A stretch of 10,598 bases of DNA from Thermoplasmatota archaeon (GTDB lineage: Archaea > Thermoplasmatota > Thermoplasmata > UBA10834). Below the pieces are notes generated by a model. It was not told the origin of the DNA. It saw nothing but the letters and a program-made list of their open reading frames with translations, and did no database searches. The DNA lies in NCBI GenBank assembly GCA_030836605.1, contig JAUPMC010000123.1:1-10598 (forward strand), read 5' to 3'. Shown one piece after another: positions 1 to 5,140 of this stretch (position 1 is the first letter of the stretch; each line of letters opens with the position of its first letter). A program made the translations under genes and the position numbers.

Positions 1-1
1 G

Positions 2-586
2 CTGTCGAGGCTCCTCCCGGACGACGCGATCGTGACCACCGAGGTCGGGCAGAACCAGATGTGGGCCTCTCACTTCTACAAGTGCCATGGCAAGAGGATG
101 TTCATAACCTCCGGGGGCCTCGGGACGATGGGGTTCGGGTTCCCGGCCGCGCTGGGCGCGAAGGTCGCTAGGCCCGAGAGCGTCGTCGTCGACATCGCGG
201 GCGACGGCAGCCTCCAGATGGTCTCGCAGGAGTTCGCCACCGCCGTCGAGAGCGACATCCCGGTCGTGGTGTGCCTCATGAACAACGGCTGGCTGGGCAT
301 GGTCAAGCAGTGGCAGAAGCTCTTCTACGGCTCGAGGTACATGGCGACCAGGTTCGGGGGCAGCCCGGACTTCGTCAAGCTCGCGGAGGCCTACGGGGCC
401 GAGGCCCTCAGGGTCGAGAGGCACTCCGAGGTGGCCGAGGCGATCAAGAGGGCCGCTAAGTGCGAGGTCCCGATGCTCCTGGACTTCATGATAGACCCGG
501 AGGAGGACGTGCTCCCCATGACGCCCCCGGGGAAGCAGACGTCTGAGTGCATCAAGGGAAGATGCCAGTGGCAGGGAGGTGCTTGA
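2..586 (+). CDS. ilvB: Acetolactate synthase large subunit, C-terminal part (5' end outside window)
   Basis: This is the last 194 codons of the thiamine-diphosphate (ThDP) enzyme that condenses two pyruvates, or pyruvate and 2-oxobutyrate, in the first common step of valine, leucine and isoleucine synthesis. The frame is open from base 2 without a start codon, so the gene begins upstream. The visible part is the ThDP-binding C-terminal domain. It has the segment TTEVGQNQMW, the glycine-rich run GGLGTMGFGFPAALGAK, and the ThDP/Mg motif GDGS followed about 25 residues later by NNGWLGMV. The chain ends with LPMTPPGKQTSE, close to the usual end of the family (compare PPG near the C-terminus of bacterial IlvB). 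The TGA stop directly abuts the ATG of ilvN, and the ribosome binding site for ilvN lies inside this gene, so the two subunits are probably translationally coupled. Family assignment is secure. Confidence 0.96.
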   Translation: MSRLLPDDAIVTTEVGQNQMWASHFYKCHGKRMFITSGGLGTMGFGFPAALGAKVARPESVVVDIAGDGSLQMVSQEFATAVESDIPVVVCLMNNGWLGMVKQWQKLFYGSRYMATRFGGSPDFVKLAEAYGAEALRVERHSEVAEAIKRAAKCEVPMLLDFMIDPEEDVLPMTPPGKQTSECIKGRCQWQGGA

Positions 587-949
587 ATGGAAGTATTGAT
601 GTTGCTCGTCTACGACCAGCCTGGAGTCATGCAGCGGGTCATGGGCGAGTTCACCAGAAAGCGAATAAACGTGGAGACCATCGTGGTCGGGAAATGCGAG
701 ATGCCTGAGAGGGCCAGGATAGTGCTCTCGGTCGAGAACAGGGAGAAGGCGACGAACGTGATCGAGCACCTGAGGGCTCTCCAGGAGGTCATCGAGGCGG
801 ACATCGTCGCCCCGGATAGGCACGAGGCGTACGCGATCCTCCTCGGGAAGGACGGAGTGTGCAGGGTCACGGGCACGGCCGACGAGGTCGAGGCCCTGAT
901 CAAGAAGAGCCAGCCGCAGAGATACATAGAGGCGATGAACGCGATATGA
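587..949 (+). CDS. ilvN: Acetolactate synthase small (regulatory) subunit, short form
   Basis: This is the regulatory partner of IlvB; in this family the ACT domain binds the feedback inhibitor, usually valine, and stimulates the catalytic subunit. The ACT domain fills residues 1-76, with the ligand-loop signature DQPGVMQRVMGEF near residue 10 and RINVETIVVG near 26-35. The product is only 120 residues against roughly 160 for common IlvN/IlvH. After the ACT domain, HEAYAILL (79-86) resembles the start of the usual second domain (ELALIKV in many homologues). It then runs straight into VCRVTGTADEVEALIKK (91-107), which resembles the late part of that domain (IEVTGDEEKIEALI). The middle helix and strand appear to be missing. 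The start is ATG directly after the ilvB stop, with GGGAGGTG ending five bases upstream. ilvC follows after a short gap. Identity is firm; whether it is still valine-sensitive cannot be told from sequence. Confidence 0.92.
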   Translation: MEVLMLLVYDQPGVMQRVMGEFTRKRINVETIVVGKCEMPERARIVLSVENREKATNVIEHLRALQEVIEADIVAPDRHEAYAILLGKDGVCRVTGTADEVEALIKKSQPQRYIEAMNAI

Positions 950-965
950 GACGGATGTGGTGACA

Positions 966-1946
966 ATGGCGAGGATGTACTACAACAAAGACGCGAACCT
1001 GAACGTGCTCAAGGGCCGGAAGGTCGCGGTGATAGGATACGGGATACAGGGTAGGGCGCAGTCCCTCAACCTCAGGGACAGCGGGGTCGATGTCGTGGTC
1101 GGCCTGAAGTTCAGGGACGACTACTGGAAGCAGGCCAAGGCGGACAAGATGGAGATACTCGGCATACCCGAGGCCGTCAGGGCCGCGGACATAGTCATGA
1201 TGCTCATACCGGACGAGGTCCAGAAGATGGTCTACGACGCGGACGTCGCCCCGAACCTCCGCACGGGCATGACGCTCGACTTCGCCCACGGGTTCAACAT
1301 ACACTTCAAGATGATCGTGCCCCCGAAAGACGTGGACGTGATCATGGTAGCGCCGAAGGGCCCAGGCGCGCTGGTGAGGGAGACTTTCCTCGCGGGCAAC
1401 GGCGTGCCAGCGCTCATAGCGGTGCAACAGGACCACTCGGGCAAGGCGAAGAAGACGGCCCTGGCGATGGCCAAGGGGCTCGGCGCCACCACGAGGGGGG
1501 TCATCGAGACCACCTTCAAGGAGGAGACGGAGACGGACCTCTTCGGCGAGCAGGCGGACCTCTGTGGGGGCGCGAGCGAGCTCGTCAAGAAGTCCTTCGA
1601 GGTGCTCGTCGAGGCCGGGTACCAGCCGGAGATAGCGTACTTCGAGGTGCTCCACGAGTTGAAGCTGATCATCGACCTGGTGCAGAAGGGCGGCATCGAG
1701 GGCATGTGGGACAACGTGTCCAACACCGCCGAGTACGGCGGCAGGACCCGCGGGCCCAGGATCATAGACGCGCGCGTGAAGGAGAACATGAAGATCATCC
1801 TGAAGGACGTCCAGTCCGGGGCCTTCGCGAAGGAGTGGGTCGAGGAGTGCGGCTCGGGCATGCCCGTTCTGACGAAGCTCCGGAAGGAAGGCGAGAAGTC
1901 CAAGATAGAGGTCGTCGGAAGGGACATCCGGAAGATGTTCAAGTAG
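966..1946 (+). CDS. ilvC: Ketol-acid reductoisomerase (class I)
   Basis: It converts acetolactate or acetohydroxybutyrate to the dihydroxy acid by Mg-dependent alkyl migration and NAD(P)H reduction, the second step of the pathway. The 326 residues match the class I length. The N-terminal Rossmann domain has GYGIQGRA (24-31; GYGSQGHA in most bacteria). The KARI signatures follow: AHGFNIHF (107-114, His108), APKGPGALVRETF (129-141, Lys131), DLFGEQADLCGG (191-202, metal ligands Asp191 and Glu195), FEVLHELKLI (Glu227, Glu231) and SNTAEYGG (Ser252). The cofactor-selecting loop after VVVGL reads KFRDDYW (48-54) rather than the common REGSKSW, so two acidic residues sit where phosphate-binding serines are expected. 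I chose ATG 966 because MARMYYNKDAN matches the usual KARI N-terminus and GGTGA lies just ahead. GTG 957 and GTG 960 are in-frame alternatives. It follows ilvN by 16 bases. Confidence 0.95.
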   Translation: MARMYYNKDANLNVLKGRKVAVIGYGIQGRAQSLNLRDSGVDVVVGLKFRDDYWKQAKADKMEILGIPEAVRAADIVMMLIPDEVQKMVYDADVAPNLRTGMTLDFAHGFNIHFKMIVPPKDVDVIMVAPKGPGALVRETFLAGNGVPALIAVQQDHSGKAKKTALAMAKGLGATTRGVIETTFKEETETDLFGEQADLCGGASELVKKSFEVLVEAGYQPEIAYFEVLHELKLIIDLVQKGGIEGMWDNVSNTAEYGGRTRGPRIIDARVKENMKIILKDVQSGAFAKEWVEECGSGMPVLTKLRKEGEKSKIEVVGRDIRKMFK

Positions 1947-1955
1947 ACGGTCGCG

Positions 1956-1971
1956 CCAAAAGGCATAGATA
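1956..1971 (+). promoter_or_regulatory. Possible weak archaeal promoter before the FAH-family gene
   Basis: The 64-base gap between ilvC and the FAH gene carries an A-rich patch, CCAAAAGGCATAGATA, in very GC-rich surroundings. It resembles a purine-rich BRE followed by a degenerate TATA box. A transcript start about 26 bases on would fall near 1994, just ahead of the GTG at 2011. The match to TTTATATA is poor, and read-through from ilvC is equally possible. Confidence 0.25.
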
Positions 1972-2010
1972 CAGGACGGCCGTTTTTCCACCTCGAGGCA
2001 GGCGACGGAC

Positions 2011-2796
2011 GTGGAACACCGCATCCCATCAGGCAGGCGGCTCGGAAGGTTCGAGGGGCCATCAGGCGTGTTCATGGGCCTGGTCGACGGCGAGTCCGTC
2101 GAGGCCACGGAGTCGAACGACCTCTCCGAATTACTCACGCGCGGATGCCTAGGCACCGGGAGGACATTCAGCCTGGGTCAGCTCCGGCTGCTCCCGCCCG
2201 TGCACAGGCCTTCCAAGATGATATGCATCGGCCTGAACTATCGGAGCCACATCAAGGAGATGGGCTGGGAGACGCCCAAGGCGCCCATCATATTCTCGAA
2301 GCCCGCCTCGGCCATAATCGGTCCCGGAGACCCCATAGTCATGCCTCGGGCGTCGTCCAGGGTGGACTTCGAGGGCGAGTCGGCCCTGATAATCTCCTCC
2401 AGGGCGAAGGACGCCAGTGACGGGGGAGCGCACATATTCGGATACACCTGCGTGAACGACGTGACGGCGAGGGACCTGCAGAAGACCGACCCTGACTGGA
2501 CCAGGGCCAAAGGCTTCGACACCTTCGCGCCCATCGGGCCGTTCATCTCGCCCGCCACTCCCACCAAGGTCGAGACGCGGCTGAACGGGAAGGTCGTCCA
2601 AAGCTCCCCGTTGAGCGACAGGGTGTTCGGGGACGCGGCCCTCGTGGAGTACATATCGACGGTGATGACGCTCGAGCCCGGCGACGTGGTCGCCACCGGG
2701 ACGCCCTCGGGGATCGCCCCGATGAAGGCGGGCGACGTGGTGGAGGTCGAGCTCGACGGGATAGGATGTCTCAAGAACCCGGTCGTGAATCCATGA
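2011..2796 (+). CDS. Fumarylacetoacetate hydrolase (FAH) family protein
   Basis: This 261-residue protein has the single FAH C-terminal fold found in acylpyruvases, 2-hydroxyhepta-2,4-dienedioate isomerase/decarboxylases, oxaloacetate decarboxylases and related hydrolases of 2-oxo acids. Visible signatures are SKMICIGLNYRSHIKEMG (68-85), APIIFSKPASAIIGPGDPI (91-109), the metal-binding VDFEGESA (118-125, Glu121 and Glu123), YTCVNDVTARDLQ (145-157, Asp150 as third metal ligand), KGFDTFAPIGPFI (167-179) and ATGTPSGIAPM (228-238). The EGES segment replaces the common EGEL. The N-terminal RLLPPVHRPSK matches the usual linker into the domain. The start GTG 2011 has no strong ribosome binding site; ATG 2074 is a shorter in-frame alternative but would cut into the N-terminal strand. 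It lies between ilvC and ilvE, 24 bases before ilvE, suggesting cotranscription. Substrate cannot be named from sequence. Confidence 0.88.
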   Translation: MEHRIPSGRRLGRFEGPSGVFMGLVDGESVEATESNDLSELLTRGCLGTGRTFSLGQLRLLPPVHRPSKMICIGLNYRSHIKEMGWETPKAPIIFSKPASAIIGPGDPIVMPRASSRVDFEGESALIISSRAKDASDGGAHIFGYTCVNDVTARDLQKTDPDWTRAKGFDTFAPIGPFISPATPTKVETRLNGKVVQSSPLSDRVFGDAALVEYISTVMTLEPGDVVATGTPSGIAPMKAGDVVEVELDGIGCLKNPVVNP

Positions 2797-2820
2797 CCGG
2801 GCACAAGGAGGTATGACGGA

Positions 2821-3744
2821 ATGGCAGTACAGCCGAGCGAGAAGATTTGGAAGAACGGGCAGCTGATACCATGGAAGGACGCGACCGTGCATGTCCTCAC
2901 GCACGGGCTGCACTACGGGACCGGGGCGTTCGAGGGCATCAGGTGCTACGGCACCGACAAGGGCCCCGCCGTCTTCAGGCTCAAGGACCACATGGCCAGG
3001 CTCCACTCATCCGCCAAGGCCATCCAGATGAGGATACCTTTCACGGCCGACCAGCTCTGCGAGGCGACGAAGGAGACCGTCAGGACCAACAAGCTCGACT
3101 CGTGCTACATCCGGCCGATAGCGTTCTTCGGCGTCTCCGGCATAGGGGTAAACCCGATCGGCTATCCGGTCGAGACCTTCATCGTCGCCTTCCCGATGGG
3201 AGCGTACCTCGGCGACGAGGGCATGAAGAAGGGCATACGCGTGCACACGGCATCCTGGCACAGGGCGCCCGTCGGCTCCGTCCCCGCGACCGCGAAGATA
3301 TGCGGCGACTATCTCAACAGCGCCCTGGCGGTCATGGAGGCCAAGATGAACGGCTTCGACGAGACTGTCATGCTGAACGACCTGCACATGGTCGCCGAGG
3401 GCTCGGGCGAGAACATATTCATGGTCAAGGACGGCAGGATACTGACTCCGCCAGTGAATGCGGGCATACTCCCGGGCATCACGAGGGCCTCGGTCATGAC
3501 CGTCGCGAAGGACCTAGGCTACGAGGTCGTCGAGCAGAACTTCTCGAGAGGGGAACTGTTCCTCGCGGACGAGCTGTTCTTCACCGGCACCGCCGCCGAG
3601 GTCACACCGATCAGGGAGGTCGACCGGAGACAGGTGGGGGAAGGGGTCCCCGGACCGGTCACGAAGTCCATCCAGAGCACCTATCTGGATGTCGTCAAGG
3701 GCAAGGTCGCGAAGTACTCGGATTGGCTGGACCCGGTCGAGTGA
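2821..3744 (+). CDS. ilvE: Branched-chain amino acid aminotransferase (class IV PLP enzyme)
   Basis: It catalyses the last step of valine, leucine and isoleucine synthesis, transferring the amino group of glutamate to the branched 2-oxo acids. The 307 residues match bacterial and archaeal IlvE. Fold-type IV signatures are HGLHYGTGAFEGIRCY (28-43), CYIRPIAFFG (95-104), GVNPIGYP (109-116), the PLP-binding Lys159 in ATAKICGDYLNSALA (156-170), EGSGENIF (193-200) with Glu193 contacting the pyridine nitrogen, LPGITRASV, and FTGTAAEVTPI near residue 255, which binds the cofactor phosphate. The EGIR and YLNS motifs favour a branched-chain enzyme over D-amino-acid aminotransferase or aminodeoxychorismate lyase. 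ATG 2821 is supported by a strong GGAGGT at 2807-2812. An ATG at 2813 is out of frame. It appears to be the last gene of the ilv cluster, as the next gene has its own promoter. Confidence 0.95.
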   Translation: MAVQPSEKIWKNGQLIPWKDATVHVLTHGLHYGTGAFEGIRCYGTDKGPAVFRLKDHMARLHSSAKAIQMRIPFTADQLCEATKETVRTNKLDSCYIRPIAFFGVSGIGVNPIGYPVETFIVAFPMGAYLGDEGMKKGIRVHTASWHRAPVGSVPATAKICGDYLNSALAVMEAKMNGFDETVMLNDLHMVAEGSGENIFMVKDGRILTPPVNAGILPGITRASVMTVAKDLGYEVVEQNFSRGELFLADELFFTGTAAEVTPIREVDRRQVGEGVPGPVTKSIQSTYLDVVKGKVAKYSDWLDPVE

Positions 3745-3757
3745 GCGGCCGCACGAC

Positions 3758-3769
3758 AACCAATAAATA
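3758..3769 (+). promoter_or_regulatory. Archaeal TATA-box promoter for the orphan gene
   Basis: AACCAATAAATA is an AT-rich block in GC-rich surroundings just after the ilvE stop. The centre of AATAAATA is near 3765, which predicts a transcript start at about 3791-3793 by the usual archaeal 26-27 base distance. That leaves about 21 or 30 bases of leader to ATG 3813 or ATG 3822. It separates the orphan gene from the ilv operon. Confidence 0.6.
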
Positions 3770-3772
3770 CCC

Positions 3773-3802
3773 GTCCGGACAATACATCGTCTGACGATTG
3801 TC
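3773..3802. repeat. Nested dyads around the predicted transcript start of the orphan gene (candidate operator)
   Basis: Three inverted repeats are packed here. GTCCGGAC (3773-3780) is a perfect 8-base palindrome between the TATA box and the transcript start. GACAAT (3778-3783) is matched by ATTGTC (3797-3802), with arm centres 19 bases apart. ATCGT (3786-3790) is matched by ACGAT (3794-3798), centred on 3792. The last two are centred at or next to the predicted start of transcription, a typical place for an archaeal repressor site. They could also form small RNA hairpins. Binding by any regulator is inference. Confidence 0.4.
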
Positions 3803-3821
3803 ATACGAAGGGATGGGTGAG

Positions 3822-4106
3822 ATGACAGCGTACACTATCGAGGAACTTGTTAGCCAGGCAGAGTCAGGAGGCAGCACGCTCGCGGAGGTCCTCACTTCCC
3901 GTCTGTCAGCCAATGACTTGGACATGCTCCAGCGGGACCTCTCCAAGATGATCGCCGAGAACTACAAGTCAATCGATGGGTTCATGGCCGACGTCGAGGT
4001 ACCCAGCATCGCCGGTCTATCGGTCCTCTCTGATTCCGACCTGGATGAGATTCAGCATGAGGTCCTCGCGGCCCTGTCAGACGAAGCACTCGTGGCTCAG
4101 GCGTGA
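3822..4106 (+). CDS. Small acidic orphan protein with an internal repeat
   Basis: I do not recognise this family. The product is 94 residues, strongly acidic with very few Lys or Arg, has no Cys, no signal peptide and no membrane segment, and looks helical throughout. It contains a degenerate internal repeat: LSANDLDMLQRDL (28-40) and LSDSDLDEIQHEV (69-81) share L-S-x-x-D-L-D-x-(L/I)-Q-x-(D/E)-(L/V). Between the copies lies a more variable stretch with IDGFMADVEVPSIAG. The codons are less GC-biased than in the flanking genes. I chose ATG 3822 because GGTGA lies just before it, as at ilvC. ATG 3813 and TTG 3798 are longer in-frame alternatives, but TTG 3798 falls inside the promoter dyad. The gene has its own TATA box and converges on cheR with 15 bases between the stops. 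A link to chemotaxis or to the ilv genes is not shown. That it is a real gene is supported by the promoter, codon pattern and protein repeat. Confidence 0.65.
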   Translation: MTAYTIEELVSQAESGGSTLAEVLTSRLSANDLDMLQRDLSKMIAENYKSIDGFMADVEVPSIAGLSVLSDSDLDEIQHEVLAALSDEALVAQA

Positions 4107-4107
4107 A

Positions 4108-4137
4108 CCACGCGCGGTGGCTCACTCCTTCTTCTTG
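4108..4137. terminator. Possible terminator between convergent genes
   Basis: CCAC (4108-4111) can pair with GTGG (4117-4120) around a five-base loop, in the 15-base gap between the orphan gene and cheR. On the + strand it is followed by a pyrimidine-rich run, CTCCTTCTTCTT (4126-4137), already inside the cheR 3' end. Archaeal termination depends mainly on U-rich tracts, and this one is mixed C/T, so the call is weak. Confidence 0.25.
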
Positions 4138-4946
4138 AATATCCTGTTCTCAGCGTCCATGAGATCGTAGTGGAGCCTCGGCGAGCCGAGCAGGGACTCG
4201 GTCCTCCCGAGCATCAAGTAACCGTTGGGCCGCAGGGACCTGTGGAGGTTCATTACGACCTGGTCATGCATCGTCCGCGAGAAATATATCAACACGTTCC
4301 TGCACACGACGATGTCGAAGAACCTCGACACTGGCTCGGACAGGAGGTCTTCGTTCACGAACCTCACGCGGCGCCTCAGCCTGTCCCCCACTTCGTACTT
4401 CTCGTCCCTCTCGTCGAAGTACTCAAGGAGCAGCTGGGGGGGGACGTTCTTGACCTGTTCCTTCGTGTAGACGCCCTTGCGAGCGAAGGCGATGGCTGAC
4501 TTGGAGAGGTCACCGCCGGTGACCGTCCCTATGATGTTCTCCATGTTGCCCGTCCTCCTCAGCTCCTGCTCGAGGCACATCGCCAGCGTGTACAACTCCT
4601 GGCCGGTCGCGCACCCAGCGCTCCAGATCCGGACGATCCCACCGGTGCCGACCTTGGACTTGATCACGGGCCGGATGACCTTCTCCGAGAGGGCCTCGAA
4701 CGCCCCAGCGTCCCTGAAGAAGTCCGTGACGTTGATGGAGAGGGCGCCTATGAACTCGGTCGTCTCCTCCTCGCTTGAGCGCACCAGCCTCAGGTAGTCA
4801 GGCAAATCGTTAGCGCGAGAGCGTCCCACGCGCTTCCGCAGGCTCCGGAGCACGAACGTGCTCGAATACCCACTGATGTCGAGTCCTCTGGACCGCTTCA
4901 GGTGCTGTCTGACTGACTCGATGGCCTTCGCTTCTGAGTCTTCCAT
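4122..4946 (-). CDS. cheR: Chemotaxis protein methyltransferase CheR
   Basis: It transfers methyl groups from S-adenosylmethionine (SAM) to glutamates in the cytoplasmic helices of chemoreceptors, the adaptation step opposed by CheB. The 274 residues match the family length. An all-helical N-terminal domain (about 1-75) leads into INVTDFFRD (71-79), the CheR hallmark. The SAM-binding domain has IWSAGCATGQELYTLAM (107-123; most homologues have GEEPYS here), the acidic Asp146 in GGDLSKSA, DIVVCRNVLIYF (211-222) and LMLGRTESL (244-252). No TPR or pentapeptide-binding extension is present. The ATG at 4946 has no evident ribosome binding site; a TATA-like AT-rich block about 25-30 bases upstream would give a leaderless transcript. 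It is transcribed away from the mcp-cheW-cheY-cheB-cheA operon, so receptor methylation can be tuned separately from the rest of the pathway. Confidence 0.95.
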   Translation of the reverse strand: MEDSEAKAIESVRQHLKRSRGLDISGYSSTFVLRSLRKRVGRSRANDLPDYLRLVRSSEEETTEFIGALSINVTDFFRDAGAFEALSEKVIRPVIKSKVGTGGIVRIWSAGCATGQELYTLAMCLEQELRRTGNMENIIGTVTGGDLSKSAIAFARKGVYTKEQVKNVPPQLLLEYFDERDEKYEVGDRLRRRVRFVNEDLLSEPVSRFFDIVVCRNVLIYFSRTMHDQVVMNLHRSLRPNGYLMLGRTESLLGSPRLHYDLMDAENRIFKKKE

Positions 4947-4961
4947 TCAAGCGGTTCCATG

Positions 4962-5017
4962 CACGTCTGGTTAGATATTCTCTTCCATAACGGCAGATCC
5001 CCCCATCATCAGACGTG
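4962..5017. repeat. 8-base inverted repeat in the cheR/mcp divergent region
   Basis: CACGTCTG (4962-4969) and CAGACGTG (5010-5017) are perfect inverted copies separated by 40 bases. The left arm lies between the putative cheR TATA box and its start codon. The right arm is just upstream of the mcp TATA box. Two sites for one regulator controlling both genes is a possible reading, but a repeat this short can occur by chance in a region of this size. Confidence 0.3.
4971..4980 (-). promoter_or_regulatory. Possible TATA box for cheR (leaderless start)
   Basis: On the minus strand this reads GAATATCTAA. Its centre is about 29 bases ahead of the cheR ATG, which would put the transcript start at or just before the start codon. 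That fits the lack of a ribosome binding site. The match to the archaeal consensus is only moderate. Confidence 0.35.
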
Positions 5018-5033
5018 AGACCAGAGACGACAT

Positions 5034-5044
5034 ATTTTTATATG
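5034..5044 (+). promoter_or_regulatory. TATA-box promoter of the mcp-che operon
   Basis: ATTTTTATATG is a good archaeal box A in GC-rich surroundings. It predicts a transcript start near 5066-5070. This rules out GTG 5015 and ATG 5042 as starts of the receptor gene, since the first is upstream of the transcript and the second is inside the box. The box is part of CATAT-TTTT-ATATG (5031-5044), nearly symmetric, so it might also fire towards cheR. Confidence 0.65.
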
Positions 5045-5064
5045 GACCAACCCGATTTTGACCT

Positions 5065-5082
5065 ATATGCGAGAGTGCATAT
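5065..5082. repeat. Inverted repeat at the predicted mcp transcript start (candidate operator)
   Basis: ATATGC (5065-5070) and GCATAT (5077-5082) are perfect inverted arms with a six-base spacer. They begin at the transcript start predicted from the TATA box. A repressor bound here would block the polymerase. The arms share the words ATATG and CATAT with the TATA element itself, giving two back-to-back inverted pairs. Confidence 0.35.
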
Positions 5083-5130
5083 GCCCAGCAGAGGCTATAC
5101 AGGCTGTCCGCTCTCGCTCGATGATCGTGC

Positions 5131-5137
5131 AGGTGAT
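5131..5137 (+). promoter_or_regulatory. Ribosome binding site that favours TTG 5141 as mcp start
   Basis: AGGTGAT matches seven bases of the archaeal GGAGGTGATC signal. The distance from its first A to TTG 5141 is ten bases, identical to the spacing seen at ilvN. No comparable site precedes ATG 5081. Confidence 0.55.
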
Positions 5138-5140
5138 TTG

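Noticed and set aside
1982..1987. A short T-run after ilvC as a transcription terminator
   Set aside because: Five Ts without a hairpin, and the FAH gene follows closely on the same strand; too weak to call.
900..2156. A 418-codon open frame on the minus strand opposite ilvC
   Set aside because: It is a shadow of ilvC in GC-rich DNA: its product is a low-complexity run of R, L, H, D and V with no domain signature, while the + strand frame is an unmistakable KARI.
3745..5140. A functional link between the ilv cluster and the chemotaxis receptor, for example a branched-chain amino acid sensor
   Set aside because: The only support is adjacency; the two regions have separate promoters, and the sensor domain is a generic helical bundle with no visible amino-acid-binding motif.
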